This document shows, piece after piece, positions 1-6,325 of a stretch of DNA of 64,000 bases; position 1 is the first letter of the stretch; every line of letters begins with the position of its first letter. The position numbers were made by a program, and so were the translations under genes. This DNA is from Thiomonas arsenitoxydans (GTDB lineage: Bacteria > Pseudomonadota > Gammaproteobacteria > Burkholderiales > Burkholderiaceae_C), in NCBI RefSeq assembly GCF_000253115.1, contig NC_014145.1:1612001-1676000 (forward strand), written 5' to 3'. The notes under the pieces were generated by a model. That model had not been told where the DNA came from, made no database searches, and saw nothing but the letters and a program-made list of their open reading frames with translations.

Positions 1-1
1 G

Positions 2-625
2 CTCACCCGTCAGGGAGTTGGAACCTCCAATGCCGCCGAGGGCGGTGGCTTCATGCGCTCGCATTACGCCACCGATGCGCGCTGCGACCTGCAATTTCAC
101 TTTGTTCCCGCGCTGCTCGACGACCATGGCAGGGGACGCCTGCCAGGCTACGGCTACACCCTGCACGCCTGCGTACTGCATCCGCACAGCCGCGGGCGTA
201 TCCGGCTGCGCAGTGCCGATCCCGCCGCACATCCACTGATTCAACCCAACTACCTGAGCGACGCCGATGGCTTCGACCTGCGGCGCATGTGCGAAGCCGC
301 GCGCGTGTCGCGCGAAATCCTGGCGCAACCCGCATTCGACCCATGGCGAGGCGCCGAGATCTTTCCTGGAACGCTCGCCTCGCCGGACGGCGACTTTGCC
401 GAATTCATCCGCAGCAAAGCCGAAACGGTCTATCACCCGGTCGGAACCTGTCGCATGGGGGCAGACGAAGCCAGTGTGGTCGATCCGCAGCTTCGCGTCC
501 GGGGCATCGAGGGCCTGCATGTCGTGGATGCGGCCATCATGCCCGAGGTCCCTACGGGCAATACCAACGCTCCGACGCTCATGATTGCCGAGCGCGCCAG
601 CGCATGGCTACTCGCCGATAACTGA
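2..625 (+). CDS. GMC-family flavoprotein oxidoreductase, C-terminal part (cut by window start)
   Basis: The frame is open from base 2 to a TGA at 623-625, giving 207 residues of the C-terminal half of a glucose-methanol-choline oxidoreductase. The N-terminal FAD-binding Rossmann part lies outside the window. Two family signatures are visible: YHPVGTCRMG, whose histidine is the usual catalytic base, and near the end VVDAAIMPEVPTGNTNAP, with the partner Asn. These enzymes oxidise alcohols, often choline or aliphatic and aromatic alcohols, to aldehydes using FAD. The substrate cannot be read from this fragment. It is separated by 290 bp from the polysaccharide genes and is probably unrelated to them. 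Confidence 0.9.
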   Translation, partial: LTRQGVGTSNAAEGGGFMRSHYATDARCDLQFHFVPALLDDHGRGRLPGYGYTLHACVLHPHSRGRIRLRSADPAAHPLIQPNYLSDADGFDLRRMCEAARVSREILAQPAFDPWRGAEIFPGTLASPDGDFAEFIRSKAETVYHPVGTCRMGADEASVVDPQLRVRGIEGLHVVDAAIMPEVPTGNTNAPTLMIAERASAWLLADN

Positions 626-664
626 CCCCAAGTCGTGCTGTTTGTTGTTTTGCGTTTGACTTTT

Positions 665-682
665 CGATTGGTTTTGCAATCG
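665..682. repeat. Short perfect inverted repeat downstream of the GMC gene
   Basis: CGATTG and CAATCG form a perfect 6-bp inverted repeat with a 6-nt loop, about 40 bp after the GMC stop codon. A second small repeat, GATTG-ACAA-CAATC, lies at 738-751. Neither is followed by a T-run. They may be weak terminators or operator half-sites in the 290-bp gap (626-915), which otherwise holds only a candidate promoter and no convincing ORF. Confidence 0.25.
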
Positions 683-868
683 CACCCTTTGAATTGGGGG
701 GTGTGCCGCCTGTGCCGGGGATAGACCTGTCATTCCCGATTGACAACAATCCCACGAACCCAACAAGAAACCCAGATTTGTCGTCAGAACTGCCAAAAAT
801 TTCACATCGATCTGACCGCCTCGCAGCGCAAAATTCTGGCAACGAGCTGGTGTCGCAACCGCGCCAGA

Positions 869-896
869 TTGCAGTCTGTTTTCCTGACGCAATAAT
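869..896 (+). promoter_or_regulatory. Candidate promoter of the polysaccharide module
   Basis: TTGCAG at 869-874 and AATAAT at 891-896 are separated by 16 bp, close to a sigma-70 promoter, and lie just upstream of the sugar transferase start at 916. The -10 matches the consensus at five of six positions and the -35 at three. A TTGACA at 740-745 has no good -10 partner. Confidence 0.35.
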
Positions 897-915
897 CCAA
901 TACCCAGAGTGAAAA

Positions 916-2322
916 ATGTTCAAGATCTTTAATCTATACATTCCCGCAAAAATGACGCTGGAATTGCTGGTTGATCTGGCGATTTCCATTCTGTCGTTTG
1001 CGCTTGCAACCTGGTCTGTTTATGTGATGACTGTAGGTAAGCAAGATTTTTCGTATTGGATTCAGCAGGGGTTCTATCCGCTGATTCTGTATACGGCGTT
1101 GACTATTTTGCTATACACCGCATTGGGTGTTTACCGTATTGATGCGGAAAACAGCTTGCGCAGCTTTTTAGGGCGCACCTCGGTTGCCTTCGCCTTCGTC
1201 TTCTTCCCGGTTTACTGGTTCACCCTGATGTTCACCGAAGCCGGCAGTTCTTTTCGAGTGCTGGCGTTTGCCTATCTGTTTCAAATGGCACTTCTCGTGC
1301 TGATCCGTTATATTTTCCTGCGACAAACAGCGTTGTCTGGCATGACGCGACGCATTTTGATCGTCGGAAATGGGCGCGAGGCGCAAGCGCTATCGCGCCA
1401 GATCATGGAAAATCACGGTACTTCCTACAGCATCGTCGGCTTCTACCCCACTCAGCAAAATGATCAGCCGCCGGTTCAACTTGCTGGGAAGGTGTTTGAC
1501 GAAAATACGCCTCTCGAACAGGTCGTGCTCGATATGCGGGTGGATGAAATCATTGTTGCCGTACGCGAACATCGGGGCGGCGTACTCCCGATCCGCCAAC
1601 TGCTCGAGGCCCGGATTCTCGGCACCCCGGTTCACAATCTGCCGACTTTCTACGAGCGCTTGAAGGGCGAGGTTCCGCTGGAAAGCATGAAGGCGAGTTG
1701 GCTGATTTATGGGGGCGGTTTTACACAAGGCCATATCCGTGCCTGGGCCAAGCGTCTATTCGATATCATTAGCGCCAGCGTTCTTCTGCTTGCCCTCTGG
1801 CCCATCATGTTATTGGCTGCTCTGTTCATCAAATTAGAAGATCGGGGGCCTGTATTTTTTCAGCAAGAGCGTGTCGGCTTGTTTGGAAAGTCTTTTTACT
1901 GCCTCAAATTCCGCAGTATGCGCACGGATGCAGAAAAAGATGGCGTGGCACGATGGGCCAGCACCAATGACAACCGGATCACCCGTATTGGCGCTTTCAT
2001 CCGAAAAACGCGCATTGATGAACTGCCGCAGTTGATCAATGTCTTGCGCGGAGAAATGAGTATGGTCGGGCCGCGCCCGGAGCGCCCGACTTTTGTGGAC
2101 ATGCTCGAAAAGGATATTCCTTTCTATGCAATTCGTCACAGCGTCAAACCGGGGGTCACAGGTTGGGCGCAGGTGCGCTACGCCTATGGCGCTTCGGTGG
2201 AAGATGCGAAGCGTAAGCTGCAGTTCGATCTTTACTACGTAAAAAATAACAGCGTCTTTCTCGATTTTTTTATTTTGTTCGAGACGGTGCGCGTCGTGAT
2301 TTTCGGTGAAGGTGCAAGATAA
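916..2322 (+). CDS. Exopolysaccharide polyprenyl glycosylphosphotransferase (initiating sugar transferase)
   Basis: This 468-residue inner-membrane enzyme should transfer a sugar 1-phosphate from a UDP-sugar to undecaprenyl phosphate, the first step of a polysaccharide repeat unit. Residues 1-140 hold several hydrophobic helices. Residues about 144-240 form a Rossmann-like domain beginning RRILIVGNGREAQAL. The catalytic bacterial-sugar-transferase domain starts near residue 279 (KRLFDIISAS) and includes PVFFQQERVG, KFRSMR, RIDELPQL and MSMVGPRPE. The N-terminus (MFKIFNLYIPAK) looks like transferases associated with exosortase/PEP-CTERM loci, but no exosortase is visible. Base composition is lower than elsewhere: 29 of 60 bases are G or C at 961-1020. 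It heads a three-gene operon with short gaps. Confidence 0.92.
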   Translation: MFKIFNLYIPAKMTLELLVDLAISILSFALATWSVYVMTVGKQDFSYWIQQGFYPLILYTALTILLYTALGVYRIDAENSLRSFLGRTSVAFAFVFFPVYWFTLMFTEAGSSFRVLAFAYLFQMALLVLIRYIFLRQTALSGMTRRILIVGNGREAQALSRQIMENHGTSYSIVGFYPTQQNDQPPVQLAGKVFDENTPLEQVVLDMRVDEIIVAVREHRGGVLPIRQLLEARILGTPVHNLPTFYERLKGEVPLESMKASWLIYGGGFTQGHIRAWAKRLFDIISASVLLLALWPIMLLAALFIKLEDRGPVFFQQERVGLFGKSFYCLKFRSMRTDAEKDGVARWASTNDNRITRIGAFIRKTRIDELPQLINVLRGEMSMVGPRPERPTFVDMLEKDIPFYAIRHSVKPGVTGWAQVRYAYGASVEDAKRKLQFDLYYVKNNSVFLDFFILFETVRVVIFGEGAR

Positions 2323-2346
2323 TTTTTAACTTATAGAAAGAGAACG

Positions 2347-3627
2347 ATGACAGTAGTTGCTGTGGTGGGATTGGGGTATGTCGGTCTTCCTTTGGCCGTC
2401 GAGTTTGGTAAAAAATATCGCACGATCGGATTCGACCTCTCGGTCGAAAAAATAGCGGCTTATTGCAAGCATGTCGATCCGACTGGGGAAGTCAGTCAGG
2501 AGAGCCTCAAGCAGGCGACCTTGCTCGAGCCGACAACCGATGCTTCGAAACTGAAAGAGGCCGACTTTGTGATCGTCGCCGTGCCAACGCCGGTTGACGA
2601 TGCCCACAACCCGGATTTCAGCCCCCTCGTGGGCGCTAGCACCTCCGTTGGCAAATATCTCAAACCCGGCGCCATCGTGGTCTATGAATCGACCGTTTAT
2701 CCTGGGGCTACCGAAGAAATCTGTGTGCCGATTCTTGAAAAACAGTCGGGGCTGAAGTGGAAAAAAGATTTCTTCGTCGGCTATTCACCCGAGCGTATCA
2801 ATCCAGGCGACAAAGAGCACACCCTGACCCGAATTGTCAAGGTGGTTTCTGGAGATACCCCGGAGACGCTTGAAACCGTCGCAAATGTTTATGCCTCGGT
2901 GATTACGGCCGGGGTTCACCGAGCCGAAAGCATCAAAGTGGCCGAGGCGGCGAAAGTGATTGAAAACACGCAGCGCGACCTGAATATTGCGCTGATGAAT
3001 GAGTTGTCGCTCATTTTTCATCGCATTGGCATTGATACGCTGGACGTGCTCAAGGCGGCGGGTACCAAGTGGAATTTCCTGCCGTTTCGTCCGGGCCTGG
3101 TGGGTGGGCATTGCATCGGTGTCGATCCTTATTACCTCACGCACAAGGCCGACATGCTCGGCTATCACCCGCAAGTGATTCTGGCGGGGCGTCGCATCAA
3201 TGACGGTATGGGCAAATACATCGCTGAACAGACGATCAAGCAAATGAGTCAGGCGGGCCTGCCGATCAAGGGGAGCGACGTGATCGTTCTCGGTCTGACC
3301 TTCAAGGAAAACTGCCCCGATCTGCGCAATTCCAAGGTGATCGACGTGATTCGCGAACTGGCGTCATATGGGGTCAACGTGATCGTGCACGACCCCATTG
3401 CCGATGCGGACGAGGCTGTGCATGAATATGGCGTCACGCTCACGCCTTGGGCCGAATTGCCTCGCGCTCAGGCCATCGTGGCGGCCGTGGCGCACCAAGC
3501 CTACAAGGACATGTCGGTCGCCGAAACTCTCGAAAAGCTGCTGCCGTCTGGCATTTTCATGGACATCAAGTGCCAATACGACGCTGCCGCGCTCCAGTCG
3601 CACGGTGCCCAGGTCTGGAGACTTTGA
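2347..3627 (+). CDS. UDP-N-acetylhexosamine 6-dehydrogenase (TviB/WbpO-type nucleotide sugar dehydrogenase)
   Basis: This 426-residue NAD-dependent enzyme oxidises C6 of a UDP-sugar to a uronic acid. Evidence is the N-terminal Rossmann motif VGLGYVGLPLA, the central helix region with the conserved ESIKVAEAAK, and the catalytic Cys at residue 256 in GGHCIGVDPYYL. The C-terminal NAD-sugar domain carries GLTFKENCPDLRNSKV. Overall it resembles the TviB/WbpO group acting on UDP-GlcNAc or UDP-GalNAc more than UDP-glucose dehydrogenases. It starts 24 bp after the sugar transferase behind an AGAAAGAGA ribosome site and ends 6 bp before the epimerase. The two genes together would make a UDP-HexNAc uronic acid for the polymer. 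Confidence 0.92.
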   Translation: MTVVAVVGLGYVGLPLAVEFGKKYRTIGFDLSVEKIAAYCKHVDPTGEVSQESLKQATLLEPTTDASKLKEADFVIVAVPTPVDDAHNPDFSPLVGASTSVGKYLKPGAIVVYESTVYPGATEEICVPILEKQSGLKWKKDFFVGYSPERINPGDKEHTLTRIVKVVSGDTPETLETVANVYASVITAGVHRAESIKVAEAAKVIENTQRDLNIALMNELSLIFHRIGIDTLDVLKAAGTKWNFLPFRPGLVGGHCIGVDPYYLTHKADMLGYHPQVILAGRRINDGMGKYIAEQTIKQMSQAGLPIKGSDVIVLGLTFKENCPDLRNSKVIDVIRELASYGVNVIVHDPIADADEAVHEYGVTLTPWAELPRAQAIVAAVAHQAYKDMSVAETLEKLLPSGIFMDIKCQYDAAALQSHGAQVWRL

Positions 3628-3633
3628 GCCGCC

Positions 3634-4647
3634 ATGTCGATCGAGCAAATGCTGTCTTCGAAGCCCCAGCGCTGGCTGGTGACGGGGAGCGCCGGATTCA
3701 TCGGCTCTCACCTGATCCAAACGCTTCTGACCCATGGCCAGGACGTGGTCAGTCTGGACAATTTTTCAACCGGCCATCAATCCAATCTGGATGAAGTGCG
3801 GCGCCTCGTTGGCGAAGAGGCCTGGAAGCGGCACACCTTCATCGAGGGTGACATTGTCGATCCGCAGACTTGCCAGCGGGCTTGTCAGGGCGTCAACATC
3901 GTGTTGCATGAGGCGGCTTTGGGATCTGTGCCGCGCTCGATTGAAAACCCGCTGGCAACGCACGCGGTCAACGCCACGGGTTTTCTGAACATGCTGGTCG
4001 CCGCGCGCGACGCGGGCGTGGGTCGCTTCGTTTATGCGGCGTCCAGCTCCACCTATGGCGATCACCCGGGCTTGCCCAAGGTCGAAGACCTCATCGGCAA
4101 GCCGCTGTCGCCCTATGCGGTGACCAAATATCTCAACGAACTCTACGCAGACGTATTCGGCCGGGTCTATGGCTTGCAGAGCATCGGACTGCGCTATTTC
4201 AACGTGTTCGGCACCCGCCAGGACCCCAATGGGCCTTATGCGGCGGTGATTCCCAATTGGGCCAAAGCCATCCGCGGCAATCAGCCTTGTTTCATCAATG
4301 GCGACGGCGAAACCACGCGCGACTTCTGCTATATCGACAACGTGGTGCAGGCCAATGTGCTGGCAGGGCTGAGTACGCATCCTGAATCGGCGAATCAGGT
4401 CTACAACGTGGCGTTTGGCGAGCAGACAAGCCTGAACACCCTTCACCAGTTGTTGAGCGAGGAAATCATGGCGCTCGACACTAGCGTGAAATTCACCCCG
4501 CCGGTTTACCGCGACTTTCGCAAGGGTGACGTGCGGCATTCCCTTGCCGACATCAGCAAGGCCAAACGCCTGTTGGGCTACAGCCCCGATTTCAGCGTGC
4601 GCGCGGGCTTGAAAATCGCCATGCCGTGGTACGTTGCCAAGTCGTAA
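3634..4647 (+). CDS. UDP-N-acetylglucosamine/glucose 4-epimerase family (WbpP/TviC-like SDR)
   Basis: This 337-residue extended short-chain dehydrogenase has the NAD-binding GSAGFIGSH near residue 18, the SSSTYGD serine motif, and the catalytic pair Y161-x3-K165 (SPYAVTKY). LRYFNVFG follows, typical of UDP-hexose and UDP-HexNAc 4-epimerases. Its closest-looking relatives are WbpP and TviC, which interconvert UDP-GlcNAc/UDP-GalNAc or their uronic acids and travel with the dehydrogenase upstream. The gene follows the dehydrogenase by 6 bp and is the last of the module. A strong hairpin at 4673-4711 follows. Substrate specificity is inferred from the neighbour and not proven by residues. Confidence 0.9.
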   Translation: MSIEQMLSSKPQRWLVTGSAGFIGSHLIQTLLTHGQDVVSLDNFSTGHQSNLDEVRRLVGEEAWKRHTFIEGDIVDPQTCQRACQGVNIVLHEAALGSVPRSIENPLATHAVNATGFLNMLVAARDAGVGRFVYAASSSTYGDHPGLPKVEDLIGKPLSPYAVTKYLNELYADVFGRVYGLQSIGLRYFNVFGTRQDPNGPYAAVIPNWAKAIRGNQPCFINGDGETTRDFCYIDNVVQANVLAGLSTHPESANQVYNVAFGEQTSLNTLHQLLSEEIMALDTSVKFTPPVYRDFRKGDVRHSLADISKAKRLLGYSPDFSVRAGLKIAMPWYVAKS

Positions 4648-4672
4648 AGGCCAAGGCTTGATCGTTGATCTT

Positions 4673-4711
4673 TCTCTCAGCAAGCTGCCGGATAGGCAGC
4701 TCGCTGAGAGA
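4673..4711. terminator. Strong hairpin between convergent genes (no T-run)
   Basis: A 17-nt arm (4673-4689, beginning TCTCTCAGC) pairs with 4695-4711 (ending GCTGAGAGA) around a GGATA loop, with one A/C mismatch in the middle. It lies between the epimerase and the oppositely oriented flavin oxidoreductase, where a two-way transcription block is expected. Neither flank has a clear T-run, so intrinsic termination is uncertain. RNA 3'-end protection is an alternative. Confidence 0.5.
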
Positions 4712-4750
4712 CTGGGGCGTCAAGTCAATCTAGGCGTTGAATTGACCCGT

Positions 4751-5869
4751 TCAGACCGTCGCCGGGGTGGCGTCGAGTGAGGGGTAGTCGGTGTAGCCGG
4801 CTTCGCCGCCGCCGTAGAAGGTGGCAGGGTTGGGTTTGTTCAGTGCAGCGCCTTGCTGAAAACGCGCCACCAGATCCGGGTTGGCGATGAAGGGGCGGCC
4901 GAAGGCTACCGCGTCGGCCAGTCCCGAAGCCAGGCGGGCCTCGGCGGATTCCAGGGTGTAGTTGCCGCAGACGATGATGCGGCCCGCATAAGCGGCACGC
5001 AGCTTTTTGCGGAACTCGTCGGTCAGCGCCGGTCCGCCCGCCCAGTCGGGTTCGGCGATGTGGATGTAGGCAATGCCGCGGCGATTGAATTCCTGCGCCA
5101 GGTAGAGGTGAATCTCTTCGGTCTGCGCGTCCTGAATGTCGTGACGATTGAAATGCGGCGAGATTCGCACCCCTACCCGGTTGGCGCCGGCCACCGCAAT
5201 CAGTGCATCGATGGCTTCGAGCACGATGCGGGCGCGGTTTTCCAAGCTGCCGCCGTATTGATCGGTGCGTTGGTTGGCGTTGGTCGCGAGAAATTGTTGC
5301 AGCAGATAGCCGTTGGCGCTGTGCAACTCCAGCAGGTCGAAGCCCGCTTGCAGCGCGCGCTCGGCTGCTCGTCGGTAGTCGGCGATGATGCCCGGAATTT
5401 CGGCGGTTTCGAGCGCGCGCGGCATATCGCAGGGCACGCGCTTGGGGCCTTCATCAGGCAGCACGACGAAGGATTCGCCCGTGTCGCTGCGCAGGGCACT
5501 GGGCGCGACCGGGGCCTGGCCGTCCTGTTGAAGCAGGTGATGGGAGATGCGTCCCACATGCCAGAGCTGCATGGCCATATGGCCGCCGGCGGCGTGCACC
5601 GCATCGGTGACTATTTTCCAACCGGCGACTTGCGCGTCGCTATAAATGCCCGGGGTGAAGGCGTAACCCTGCCCTTGCCGGGAAATTTGCGTGGCCTCGC
5701 TCACGATCAGTCCGGCGGAGGCGCGCTGGGCGTAATAGCGTGCATTCATTTCGCCTGGAATGTCGCCCGGTTGTTGCGCGCGGGAGCGCGTCAGCGGCGC
5801 CATCACCATGCGGTTGGGCAGTTGCAGGGCGCCGAGTTGGAGGGGGGTGAACAGGGTAGGTGCAGTCAT
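4751..5869 (-). CDS. Old Yellow Enzyme family NADH:flavin oxidoreductase (alkene reductase, NemA-like)
   Basis: This 372-residue FMN TIM-barrel protein begins at ATG 5869 (MTAPTLFTPLQLG), behind a purine-rich AAAGGAATG ribosome site. The frame runs further upstream, but that part is not family-like. The OYE substrate pair is visible in ELHSANGYLLQQF (His and Asn), followed by NQRTDQYGGSLENR, which binds flavin. The C-terminal FMN phosphate site is near IIVCGNYT and AFGRPFIANPDL. Such enzymes reduce activated C=C bonds of enones, maleimides or nitroesters with NAD(P)H in the cytoplasm. The gene stands alone, convergent with the polysaccharide module. The physiological substrate is unknown. Confidence 0.93.
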   Translation of the reverse strand: MTAPTLFTPLQLGALQLPNRMVMAPLTRSRAQQPGDIPGEMNARYYAQRASAGLIVSEATQISRQGQGYAFTPGIYSDAQVAGWKIVTDAVHAAGGHMAMQLWHVGRISHHLLQQDGQAPVAPSALRSDTGESFVVLPDEGPKRVPCDMPRALETAEIPGIIADYRRAAERALQAGFDLLELHSANGYLLQQFLATNANQRTDQYGGSLENRARIVLEAIDALIAVAGANRVGVRISPHFNRHDIQDAQTEEIHLYLAQEFNRRGIAYIHIAEPDWAGGPALTDEFRKKLRAAYAGRIIVCGNYTLESAEARLASGLADAVAFGRPFIANPDLVARFQQGAALNKPNPATFYGGGEAGYTDYPSLDATPATV

Positions 5870-5960
5870 GTCATTCCTTTTGTTGTTGCAGTGCCGCAAT
5901 ATCGTAGGGGGCTTTCGCAAGGCCTGCACGAGTGCCGAAAAACAGACCGAGCCTCCCAGC

Positions 5961-6107
5961 TCAGCGCGCGCCTGGAGCGCTTTTGTAGATCGGGCTTTGC
6001 TCGGGGCCGGGAAGCTGGGCCTCGTAGAGCGACGGATAACGCGCTTTGCGCGTCAGCCAGACCTGAAGCAGAAAGCTGATGACCACCGCGAGCATGGTGG
6101 GCGCCAT
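5961..6107 (-). CDS. Possible 48-residue single-pass membrane peptide
   Basis: I do not recognise this ORF. From ATG 6107 to TGA at 5961-5963 it would encode 48 residues: a hydrophobic segment (MLAVVISFLLQVWL), a basic stretch (TRKAR), then a Tyr/Pro-rich tail ending SPIYKSAPGAR. The order, one transmembrane helix then positive charges, suits a small inner-membrane protein. The frame continues upstream without a stop, so the start is uncertain, and no good ribosome site is seen. It ends 92 bp before the flavin oxidoreductase on the same strand. It could also be the decayed end of a larger membrane protein. Confidence 0.35.
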   Translation of the reverse strand: MAPTMLAVVISFLLQVWLTRKARYPSLYEAQLPGPEQSPIYKSAPGAR

Positions 6108-6230
6108 GAGCTTGGTGGCGATGGGCACGCGCGCGGCGCCGCCTAACCAACCGCGGCGCTGGTGATGGCGCAGGGCAGGGCGCGGTCGTCTGTTGACAGG
6201 GGCGGGTGAACAAGCCGCTCAATTCATCAC

Positions 6231-6253
6231 AAAATCAGATATAAAAAATCAGA
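6231..6253 (+). promoter_or_regulatory. AT-rich control region with 9-nt direct repeat upstream of soeA
   Basis: AAAATCAGA occurs at 6231-6239 and again at 6245-6253. It is followed by AACAA-TTCGT-TTGTT, a small inverted repeat of the kind bound by LysR-type regulators. The stretch is markedly AT-rich compared with the flanking genes and lies 70-95 bp before the soeA start. A weak TTGAAT at 6266-6271 could be a -35. These are candidate activator sites only. Confidence 0.3.
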
Positions 6254-6325
6254 ACAATTCGTTTGTTGAATCAATGGTCGGCGGCTAAGGTCTATCCATC
6301 TCAATAAAAAGAGACAGCCTCCACC

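Noticed and set aside
740-768. TTGACA at 740-745 as the main promoter of the polysaccharide module
   Set aside because: No acceptable -10 lies 16-18 bp downstream; TTGCAG with AATAAT at 869-896 is better placed.
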